A DNA stretch of 5,041 nucleotides from Akkermansiaceae bacterium (lineage in GTDB: Bacteria; Verrucomicrobiota; Verrucomicrobiia; Verrucomicrobiales; Akkermansiaceae): the NCBI GenBank assembly GCA_023300065.1, contig JALZWJ010000299.1, positions 1 to 5,041 of the forward strand. The letters run 5' to 3'. Within the stretch, counting starts at the first letter, position 1. The number at the start of each line of letters is the position of its first letter. This document shows positions 1-5,041 of this stretch, piece after piece. The notes under the pieces were generated by a model that saw only the letters and a list, made by a program, of their open reading frames with translations, did no database searches and was not told the origin of the DNA. Position numbers and translations under genes: made by a program.

Positions 1-69
1 GTAGTTCAACGGATAGAACAAGGGTTTCCTAAACCTTAGATCTTGGTTCGATTCCAGGTCGGAGCGCCA
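1..69 (+). tRNA. tRNA-Arg (anticodon CCT), 5' end cut by window edge
   Basis: This is the 3' part of an arginine tRNA that reads AGG codons. The D stem GTTC/GAAC, the anticodon stem AGGGT/ACCTT (21-25/33-37) around the loop TTCCTAA with anticodon CCT at 28-30, a 4-base variable loop, and the T stem CTTGG/CCAGG around TTCGATT are all present. The 3' acceptor strand TCGGAGC (59-65), discriminator G and an encoded CCA (67-69) close the gene. About six bases of the 5' acceptor strand lie outside the window. The ModA-like gene starts only five bases after the CCA, so the two may share a transcript. Confidence 0.95.
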
Positions 70-74
70 TTTTA

Positions 75-857
75 ATGAAGCGGCTGCTGATTGTTCTCCT
101 TTTTCTTTTTAGCGTTTTGGCAGGCGCGATTTGGTGGCTGGTTGAGGAACGGGATGAGGTGGAGCTTGGAGGAGGCCGCTTGCAGGTTCATTGCGCGGCG
201 GGATTCCGGCGGCCGATGACGATGATCGCCCGTCAGTATGAAGAGGAATTTGCGGTCCGAGTGGATCTGCAATTCGGAGGATCCGGCGCTTTGGCGAGTC
301 AGCTAGAGATTGCAGGCGGTGATCTTTTTTTGCCAGCGGATGCTAGCTATCTAGAAGCAATTCGTAAGAGGGGGGCGGTGTTGGAGAGTCTTAAAGTCGC
401 GCGATTAACCGCTGGAGTTGTGGTAGCGAGAGGGAACCCGAAAGGGATCACAAGTCTAGGCGATCTGGGTCGAGCTGGGTTGAGGATTTCGCTCGCTGAG
501 AAGTCGGCCTCGATTGGAAAGCACACGTGGGCGGTATTGGATGAGGTCGGGTTGCTAGGGGAGATTACCCCGAATGTCGTGGTGACAAAGCCAACCGTAA
601 ATAACGTGGTCGAAGATATTGCGATAGGAGCGGCCGATGCCGCGATCGTATGGGATGCCGTTGTGCGTGATTACTCAGGAGTAGAGTGGATCGCGGTGCC
701 GGAGTTTACGCAGCGAGCCAAGCGAGCTGATCTAGGCGTGTTGGCAACGAGCGATGATGTGGAGCGGGCGCGGCACTTTGCCCGCTATGTTGTTGATTCC
801 AATCGGGGGCGGAAGGTTTTTGATGAGATGGGGTTTGCTCGCCCCGAGCGGGACTGA
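75..857 (+). CDS. ModA-like periplasmic substrate-binding protein of an ABC transporter
   Basis: This is a 260-residue solute-binding protein of the molybdate/tungstate (ModA/WtpA) type, expected to capture an oxyanion outside the cytoplasmic membrane and pass it to an ABC permease. Residues 1-22 are a hydrophobic signal peptide or membrane anchor, which supports the start at ATG 75. ModA-like landmarks follow in order: the first strand LQVHCAAGF (36-44), GGSGALASQLE (68-78), DLFLPADASYL (83-93), VVVARGNPKGI (115-125), SIGKHTWAVLDEVGL (146-160) and TVNNVVEDIAIGAADAAIVWD (174-194). The length matches the family. No modB or modC adjoins it: it is followed by a terminator and a convergent gene, so its permease partner must be encoded elsewhere. 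There is no Shine-Dalgarno sequence, and the start codon is five bases from the tRNA-Arg. The exact ligand (molybdate, tungstate or another anion) cannot be read from the sequence. Confidence 0.88.
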   Translation: MKRLLIVLLFLFSVLAGAIWWLVEERDEVELGGGRLQVHCAAGFRRPMTMIARQYEEEFAVRVDLQFGGSGALASQLEIAGGDLFLPADASYLEAIRKRGAVLESLKVARLTAGVVVARGNPKGITSLGDLGRAGLRISLAEKSASIGKHTWAVLDEVGLLGEITPNVVVTKPTVNNVVEDIAIGAADAAIVWDAVVRDYSGVEWIAVPEFTQRAKRADLGVLATSDDVERARHFARYVVDSNRGRKVFDEMGFARPERD

Positions 858-873
858 AGTTATTTGGTCAGAT

Positions 874-909
874 AAAAAAAACCGCCGGCCCTAAGGGACC
901 GTCGGTTTT
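874..909 (-). terminator. Rho-independent terminator between convergent genes, strongest on minus strand
   Basis: A hairpin pairs AAAACCG (878-884) with CGGTTTT (903-909), then CGG with CCG across a C/T mismatch, then CCC (889-891) with GGG (895-897) around a TAA loop, with one bulged A. On the minus strand it is followed by an eight-base T tract (the A run 874-881), so it should end the PEP-CTERM transcript efficiently. On the plus strand only four Ts follow, so it may also serve the ModA-like gene, more weakly. Confidence 0.85.
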
Positions 910-938
910 GATCATAAAAGGAAGTCAGCGACTAGCTA

Positions 939-1436
939 CTAGCGACGGCGGCGGCCAACAAGTCCAAGTGCGCCAAGTGCTACGAGGAGAGTGGATGAAG
1001 GCTCAGGGACGGGGGCGGACTCGAAGTTAACGGCAACAAGAGCAGCACCATTTCCGGAGAAAGCGATGTTACGTGTGCCGTTGTCAGGAACACTAGAAGT
1101 GGAGGTGGTGAATGACTCACCTGAGCCAACGCCAGCAAAGACGAAGTCGATGTTCACGGCTGGAGCTCCTTCGAAAGTGACAATGAGTTGCTCTCCGTTT
1201 TCAAATCCGATTCCTGTGAATGGAGGGAATTGGTCGGTGATTTCAAGATCGGTAGGAGGAGTTCCAAAGTTGTTTGGTCCTTCAGTGAAGCGAACGTCGC
1301 CATATCCAGGAACGTTTACGACGATGTTGTTATTCAGTTCAGCGCCAGCGGCGAATGCCGTGAAGTCGAGCGTGAAGGCGCTCGCAGAAGTTGCGAAACC
1401 AACAGCGGCAATAGCAATTGCATTTACAGTTTTCAT
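939..1436 (-). CDS. Small secreted PEP-CTERM sorting domain protein
   Basis: This is a 165-residue exported protein. Residues 1-20 form a signal peptide with a typical cleavage site after SASA. The middle (about 21-140) is low in Cys and Lys and rich in Gly, Ala, Thr, Asn and Phe in alternating beta-strand-like stretches, such as EQLIVTFEG and VNIDFVFAGVG. The C terminus is a textbook PEP-CTERM tag: VPEPSS at 143-148, a hydrophobic segment LLVALGALGLVG, then RRRR before the stop. In the known PEP-CTERM/exosortase system, the tag is recognised by a membrane exosortase that processes the protein for delivery to the cell surface or extracellular matrix. No exosortase is in the window. The body matches no function I recognise. 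ATG 1436 is chosen because it gives a clean signal peptide. An A-rich stretch, not a Shine-Dalgarno sequence, precedes it. A terminator lies 30 bases beyond the stop. Confidence 0.9.
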   Translation of the reverse strand: MKTVNAIAIAAVGFATSASAFTLDFTAFAAGAELNNNIVVNVPGYGDVRFTEGPNNFGTPPTDLEITDQFPPFTGIGFENGEQLIVTFEGAPAVNIDFVFAGVGSGESFTTSTSSVPDNGTRNIAFSGNGAALVAVNFESAPVPEPSSTLLVALGALGLVGRRRR

Positions 1437-1610
1437 CTTTTTTTCTTAGTTAGGGGGAGTGCGTGCACGTGAAATGACTCTCCTGCAGCGGGTGAAAGGA
1501 ATCACCTTGTTTTCAGTGGGTCAAATGGTTTTTGTTATCTATTTCATCCTGTAATATTTATCATTAACGAGTGTTAAATAAATGAATCGATTGCCATGGT
1601 CGGTCTGAGA
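1437..1610. other. AT-rich divergent intergenic spacer
   Basis: This spacer separates the minus-strand PEP-CTERM gene from the plus-strand selenoprotein candidate and should hold the promoters of both. The stretch 1530-1592 is clearly AT-rich compared with the genes. On the plus strand TTGTTA with a 17-base gap to TATTTA, and TTTTCA with a 17-base gap to TGTTAT, are loose sigma70-like pairs. On the minus strand TTGACC occurs near 1520 but lacks a good -10 partner. None is strong enough to call. A TAA at 1575-1577 closes the small gene's frame upstream, which limits its start to ATG 1596, ATG 1611 or a later GTG. Confidence 0.5.
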
Positions 1611-1796
1611 ATGCACCTTGTGGCGGTGAATTTGAATCAAGTCGAATGTCCTTCCTGCGGGGAGTGGTTTGAGGTGTCGCAACTGGCTCCCGAAGATTTT
1701 GGGGGTGAGTTAGACTACGATTGTGCGGTTTGTTGACGTCCGATGGTGCTCATGGTCGATGAGCAGGGTGGGGTGCAAGCGCGAGGAGAACTGTAA
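1611..1796 (+). CDS. CPXCG-family cysteine-rich protein, putative selenoprotein (in-frame TGA read as Sec)
   Basis: Read through an in-frame TGA at 1734-1736, this gene encodes 61 residues ending at TAA 1794-1796. Cys13 and Cys16 form the CPSCGE motif. Cys38, Cys41 and residue 42 (TGA) form DCAVC-U-RPM. CPXCG cysteine-rich proteins (Pfam Cys_rich_CPXG) typically have CPYCGE near the N terminus, then DCxVCCRP, and a tail ending near VxARxE, at about 60-70 residues. Here the tail RPMVLMVDEQGGVQARGEL fits that pattern, so the TGA replaces the second Cys of CC. A SECIS-like hairpin follows the TGA. If TGA were a stop, the product would be 41 residues without the RP motif. The family's role is unknown; two Cys pairs suggest metal binding or redox chemistry, and Sec would favour redox. 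ATG 1611 places the first Cys at residue 13, usual for the family; ATG 1596 and GTG 1626 are alternatives. No clear ribosome site is seen. A nonsense mutation or sequencing error is the main alternative. Confidence 0.82.
1737..1770 (+). promoter_or_regulatory. Putative bacterial SECIS element directing Sec insertion at TGA 1734
   Basis: Immediately after the TGA, TGCTCAT (1747-1753) pairs perfectly with ATGAGCA (1759-1765) around the five-base loop GGTCG (1754-1758). A lower stem can form between CGTCC (1737-1741) and GGGTG (1766-1770), with GATGG bulged on the 5' side. The loop GG lies 18-19 bases after the TGA. Bacterial SECIS hairpins bound by SelB, such as that of E. coli fdhF, carry a GGU apical loop at a similar distance within the coding sequence. 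Loop identity, spacing and location all agree, but the folding was judged by eye. Confidence 0.8.
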
Positions 1797-1941
1797 TTTA
1801 GCTTCTCTTCGAAGCTGGATGGGGGCTGGAGTAGGCGAGAATCGCCTATCGTCAAAGCGTCTTGGAAAAAAGAGACGATTTACTGCGGTTTCATCTTGCC
1901 ATTTTCCGGATCGTGACACAGGTTGCCGCCCTCACAAGTGA
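1797..1941 (+). other. Spacer with two compact hairpins upstream of tRNA-Pro
   Basis: No convincing gene is seen here. AGCTTC (1800-1805) pairs with GAAGCT (1811-1816) four bases after the selenoprotein stop, and TAGGCGA (1832-1838) pairs perfectly with TCGCCTA (1842-1848) around GAA. Neither has a T tract, so they are not ordinary intrinsic terminators; they may stabilise an mRNA 3' end or act as processing sites. A loose promoter for tRNA-Pro, TTGCCA (1896-1901) with a 17-base gap to CAGGTT (1919-1924), has the right distance to the tRNA but a poor -10. The small gene and tRNA-Pro could be cotranscribed. Confidence 0.4.
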
Positions 1942-2023
<82 letters not shown>

Positions 2024-2029
2024 ATTTAG

Positions 2030-2057
2030 AAGGCCCTTGAGTAATCAAGGGCTTTTT
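2030..2057 (+). terminator. Rho-independent terminator of the tRNA-Pro unit
   Basis: GCCCTTGA (2033-2040) pairs perfectly with TCAAGGGC (2045-2052) around the loop GTAA, and five Ts (2053-2057) follow. It lies 12 bases after the tRNA CCA and should end the tRNA-Pro transcript, including any readthrough from the small upstream gene. Confidence 0.93.
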
Positions 2058-2158
2058 GGTGTCCGGGTCGCAGGGAGATTTGGATTTAGTGGAGGGTGAG
2101 CGTTAGAATTCGGGAAAAAATGATCGTTTCTCTCAAGATATGACGCACGTTTTAGAGC

Positions 2159-3334
2159 ATGATTAAGCCACTTATCATTGTCAGTTTACTGGGAAGTTTT
2201 TCCATGGGGGAGCTCACGGAGAAGGCCGCCGCGGTGACTGTGAAGGAGACTTTTGAGAAGCTCTCGGCAGAGCGGGCGCTAGAGATGAAGGAGATCCGCG
2301 AGGGCTTCATGCAGTTCGATATTACGGCCGCTGAGAAGACGATGAAGTGCCTTGGGAAGCTTTATGGTGAGGCGGCACCCGGCGAACGGCGGCTTTATAT
2401 TTCGATGCATGGCGGAGGCGGGGCTCCGGCTCAGGTGAACGATCAACAATGGCAGAATCAAATCCAGCTCTATGTCCCGGAGGAGGGGTGGTATGTCGCT
2501 CCGCGCGCGCCGACGAATACGTGGAACCTCTGGCATGAGTCGCACATTGATCTGCTTTTTTCAAAGCTCATCGAGGATATGGTGGCGAAGCACGGGGTGG
2601 ATCCTAATAAGGTTTACCTCATGGGTTACTCGGCCGGAGGGGATGGGGTTTATCAACTCGCGCCACGCCTCGCGGACCGGTTCGGCGCTGCGACGATGAT
2701 GGCGGGGCATCCTAATGGTTCGTCTGCCGATGGTCTCTTTAATCTCCCGTTCCGTATTTATATGGGAGGAAAAGACGCAGCCTTTAAACGGAATGAAATC
2801 GCAGCGAAGTGGAAAACGAAATTAGAGAAACTTCAAAAGGAACGGGGAGGGTATGAACACAAAGTCACGATCTATCCAGAGGATGGACATTGGATGAAGA
2901 GAAAGGACGCGGAAGCCGTTCCGTGGATGGCGGGGAAGACGCGGAATCCTTGGCCTAAGAAAGTAATTTGGGGGAAGTCCGGCACGCGTGCGGAGCGGTT
3001 TTATTGGCTGGGTGGAGCGCCGAAGGGCGTGATCGAGGCCGAGGTGAAAGGGCAAGAAATCACGATCACGGGTGCGGGGGTAGATGAGCTGTCTCTCTAT
3101 CTGAGCGATGAGCTTTTGAATTTAGATGAGCCGATTCAGGTAACGCTTGATGGTAAGATCGTCTTTAAAGGTCAAATTGAGCGAACAAAAGAAGCGATCC
3201 TAACCTCTCTCGACAAACGCCTCGATAGATCGATGGTTGCGACTTCAATTCTACGAGTGAAGCCTGTCAAAGTGGCTGTCATTCCAGACCGGAATCAAAT
3301 CGAAAAAGTTCCTTCAGGGAGTCAGAAGAAGTAA
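2159..3334 (+). CDS. Secreted alpha/beta hydrolase (esterase/depolymerase-like) with C-terminal accessory domain
   Basis: This 391-residue protein begins with a short hydrophobic signal-like segment (1-17) followed by a charged helical region (20-60). The alpha/beta-hydrolase core shows the oxyanion-type HGGGG (84-88), the nucleophile elbow GYSAGG with Ser158, a likely acid Asp206 in GGKDAAF, and His244 in EDGHW, in the canonical Ser-Asp-His order. This resembles dienelactone-hydrolase/PHB-depolymerase-like and carboxylesterase families acting on ester bonds; the substrate cannot be told. Residues about 265-370 form a beta-rich C-terminal domain (KKVIWG, RFYWL, IEAEVKGQEITITG, LSLYLSDELLNLDEPIQVTLDGK), a combination I associate with planctomycete and verrucomicrobial secreted hydrolases. 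ATG 2159 is the only sensible start, because a TAG lies at 2153-2155 in the same frame and a signal peptide follows. No Shine-Dalgarno sequence is visible. The gene stands alone, after the tRNA-Pro terminator. Confidence 0.88.
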   Translation: MIKPLIIVSLLGSFSMGELTEKAAAVTVKETFEKLSAERALEMKEIREGFMQFDITAAEKTMKCLGKLYGEAAPGERRLYISMHGGGGAPAQVNDQQWQNQIQLYVPEEGWYVAPRAPTNTWNLWHESHIDLLFSKLIEDMVAKHGVDPNKVYLMGYSAGGDGVYQLAPRLADRFGAATMMAGHPNGSSADGLFNLPFRIYMGGKDAAFKRNEIAAKWKTKLEKLQKERGGYEHKVTIYPEDGHWMKRKDAEAVPWMAGKTRNPWPKKVIWGKSGTRAERFYWLGGAPKGVIEAEVKGQEITITGAGVDELSLYLSDELLNLDEPIQVTLDGKIVFKGQIERTKEAILTSLDKRLDRSMVATSILRVKPVKVAVIPDRNQIEKVPSGSQKK

Positions 3335-3386
3335 CTCTCAAGATTCTCACTTACAAACACCGCCTGATTCTACAACGGCGAGAATG

Positions 3387-3415
3387 TTGCTTCCCTAGGC
3401 TAGTCGTGATAACAC
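3387..3415 (+). promoter_or_regulatory. Candidate sigma70-type promoter for the sulfatase-like gene
   Basis: TTGCTT (3387-3392) is separated by 17 bases from TAACAC (3410-3415), which is preceded by TGA as in an extended -10 (TGnTAACAC). The predicted transcription start would fall near 3421-3423, about 20 bases before ATG 3441. The -10 match is only moderate. Confidence 0.35.
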
Positions 3416-3440
3416 GGTGGTCCGCGTTCGCGGGATTTTG

Positions 3441-5041
3441 ATGAACCGTAAGTTGAGTGATCGATGGCATGGCCCTTTTTGGCTTGGTGGGGCGGTGCTT
3501 GCCTTGCTGCCCTTCTTTTTTGCAATTGCCTTTGATGCGCCGCGCGCGCCTTGGGTGAAGGGGGCTGGGAACTTTGGGACCAATATGAGCCTCGCGATTT
3601 GGTGGGGACTTGGCGGGGCTGCAGTGGGTGGTTTGGTATGGATCAAGCTTTCGGGCCGCACGATGGTGGGGAGCTTCCGCCGTTGGTGTGGCGAGGCTCA
3701 CAAATTCCACTGGATGTGGTTTATCCTCTCGGTAGGGGTTTTTGGCCTGCACAATTACATTTCGCTCGGTGGGTTTCCCTTCACGTGGCTGGAGAAGATG
3801 AGCGCGATGACCGGGCGCATTCTGACCGGAGCGGTTCTGGTGGGGCTTTACTGGTTCGCTTGTGGTCTTGCTGGTGCGTTGGCTCCGAAGCGGATGCGGC
3901 GGTGGCCGTGGGTCATTGCGGCCTGTTTGCCATTCGTGATTTTAGCGGATTTCATCGCGATCGTGACTTGGAAAAACCCCGTCATTAATCTGCTCAATCA
4001 GCTGGATGAATCAGGTCGTTTTGACCTCGGGGCGAGTCTGGTATCGAGCGGCGTGGCACTGCCCTCATGGGTCGTGGTGATTGGTTTTTTTGTTCTGGTG
4101 TGGGGAATTTATCTTCTCTGTCATTGGCTAGCGGATTTGAAGTGGGCCTCCCGCTTGCAGCCACCGCGTTGGATTTTAGTGATCTTTATGCTCGGGCTAT
4201 GGGGAGGGGTGTGGGCTGAGAAATTTGTCGGGACAAACTGGAAGTCGCGCAATGCCCTCCGCTGGGAGCACAATGTTTATGATATCCACCTCACCAAGGG
4301 GATGGAGCCGCCACTCGGCGTCGCGGAGTTTCAGGTGAAGTTCTACCCCAAAAGTGAGCCGGCACGTGATGAGAAACCGGCCGCTGGGGTGGCGCGCCCG
4401 GACATCTTTATCATCATGATGGAGAGCACTCGGCAGGATGCCATCGCACCAGAGCATGCTCCGTTTTTGAGTAATTTTAGAGATCACGAGTGCCAGCAAT
4501 TGGGCCGGACTTGGGCCCCTTCTAATTCAACCGCGCTTTCCTGGTATGGTCTTTTTCATGGGGTCCTCCCGGTCTTTTGGTGTGGCGATAAGGCCTCCTT
4601 TCTGGAGAAGGAACAGATCGGCACCCCAGCATGGTTCGAGGTCCTAAAGCAGGCGAACTATCGGATGGAGATCCGCACGGTCTGTGATCTTTCCTACCGG
4701 AACATGGGCGCGACGAGCTTCGGCTCCGCGGAAGAGATTTTTCAAACCTACGGCCAGTCGCCAGAAGGGGAGATTCATTGGAAGGACTATTACTCTCAGA
4801 TCCCAGAGCGGGAGAAGGAGTCGTTTTCCTCCGCGCTGAAGTCTTTGCAAGGCTCTCCTTCGAGCGGGAATTTTCACTTCATCGCCTTAGACTCCACCCA
4901 TTACGGTTACCGCTGGGCGGAGGACTTCGAGGTGCCGTATGAGGATTACTTTGACGGGTCAGGGATCCCGACTTTCCCCGATGAGGAGGAAATCGCCTCC
5001 TTTAAAAGGCGCTACCATAATTCGGTGGCGTGGATTGATTT
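3441..5041 (+). CDS. Polytopic membrane sulfatase-like / LTA-synthase or YejM-like protein (3' end outside window)
   Basis: The frame is open from ATG 3441 to the window end, giving 533 residues so far. The N-terminal part (about 10-260) holds six or seven hydrophobic segments, near 13-31, 52-71, 91-108, 126-147, 156-177, 209-230 and 243-259. A linker leads to an alkaline-phosphatase-superfamily domain beginning at RPDIFIIMMESTRQDA (319-334), where Glu328 is the expected metal ligand. SNSTALSWYGLFHGVLP (361-377) matches the nucleophile region, with Ser363 or Thr364 as candidates. HFIALDSTHYGY (479-490) resembles the DxxH region of YejM/PbgA-like proteins. This layout, a membrane domain plus an external hydrolase domain, is known for lipoteichoic-acid synthases, phosphoethanolamine transferases and YejM; which of these applies is unclear, and a role in the cell envelope is inferred. 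ATG 3441 is preferred because of the candidate promoter; GTG 3417 is possible. C-terminal metal ligands lie beyond the edge. Confidence 0.85.
   Translation, partial: MNRKLSDRWHGPFWLGGAVLALLPFFFAIAFDAPRAPWVKGAGNFGTNMSLAIWWGLGGAAVGGLVWIKLSGRTMVGSFRRWCGEAHKFHWMWFILSVGVFGLHNYISLGGFPFTWLEKMSAMTGRILTGAVLVGLYWFACGLAGALAPKRMRRWPWVIAACLPFVILADFIAIVTWKNPVINLLNQLDESGRFDLGASLVSSGVALPSWVVVIGFFVLVWGIYLLCHWLADLKWASRLQPPRWILVIFMLGLWGGVWAEKFVGTNWKSRNALRWEHNVYDIHLTKGMEPPLGVAEFQVKFYPKSEPARDEKPAAGVARPDIFIIMMESTRQDAIAPEHAPFLSNFRDHECQQLGRTWAPSNSTALSWYGLFHGVLPVFWCGDKASFLEKEQIGTPAWFEVLKQANYRMEIRTVCDLSYRNMGATSFGSAEEIFQTYGQSPEGEIHWKDYYSQIPEREKESFSSALKSLQGSPSSGNFHFIALDSTHYGYRWAEDFEVPYEDYFDGSGIPTFPDEEEIASFKRRYHNSVAWID

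Noticed and set aside
991..1449. 152-residue plus-strand open frame opposite the PEP-CTERM gene.
   Set aside because: It is the antisense of a gene with a clear signal peptide and sorting tag, and its own translation shows no domain.
1734..1736. TGA as a genuine stop giving a 41-residue protein, or a pseudogene.
   Set aside because: The stop would fall inside the conserved VCCRP motif, the frame continues with family-like sequence to a natural TAA, and a SECIS-like hairpin follows. A nonsense mutation would not be expected to come with that hairpin.
1723..1941. 72-residue plus-strand open frame and an overlapping minus-strand frame at 1710-1919.
   Set aside because: Both overlap the selenoprotein frame. 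The plus-strand frame runs up to the first base of tRNA-Pro. Their translations are rich in Arg, Ser, Cys and Trp and look like shadow frames.
3343..3385. Possible hairpin ATTCTC/GAGAAT with an inner GCC/GGC after the hydrolase gene, considered as a terminator.
   Set aside because: The stem has a 12-base one-sided bulge and no T tract, so it is weak.
3551..3988. 145-residue plus-strand open frame and minus-strand frames at 3351-3752.
   Set aside because: They overlap the long membrane-protein frame starting at 3441, whose translation shows membrane segments followed by a sulfatase-like domain.

Overview
The window looks like chromosomal DNA of a free-living, probably marine or soil Verrucomicrobiota bacterium. 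The clues are a short secreted protein ending in a PEP-CTERM sorting tag with a VPEPSS motif and an RRRR tail, a secreted alpha/beta hydrolase with an extra C-terminal domain of a kind I associate with Planctomycetes/Verrucomicrobia, a membrane sulfatase-like enzyme, and start codons that mostly lack Shine-Dalgarno sequences. This assignment is inference from gene content, not from a marker gene.

Layout from left to right: the 3' part of a tRNA-Arg(CCT); five bases later, a plus-strand ModA-like substrate-binding protein; a hairpin terminator between convergent genes; a minus-strand PEP-CTERM protein; an AT-rich divergent spacer; a very small plus-strand gene interrupted by an in-frame TGA; a hairpin-containing spacer; a complete tRNA-Pro(TGG) with its terminator; a plus-strand secreted alpha/beta hydrolase; a short spacer with a candidate promoter; and the first 533 codons of a polytopic membrane sulfatase/phosphotransferase-like protein that runs off the right edge.

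The most interesting item is the small gene at 1611-1796. Up to the TGA it encodes a CPxCG...DCxVC protein of the CPXCG cysteine-rich family (Pfam Cys_rich_CPXG). The TGA falls exactly where family members carry the second Cys of the CCRP motif. The frame continues with RPM and a family-like tail to a TAA 19 codons later. Directly after the TGA lies a perfect 7-bp hairpin with a GGTCG loop at the spacing expected of a bacterial SECIS element. I therefore read it as a 61-residue selenoprotein with Sec at position 42, a form of this family I do not recall being described. Conventional gene calling would miss it or truncate it.

The genes do not form one operon. They are separate transcription units with terminators after the PEP-CTERM gene and after tRNA-Pro. 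The ModA-like gene has neither modB nor modC beside it within the window, and no exosortase gene accompanies the PEP-CTERM protein.
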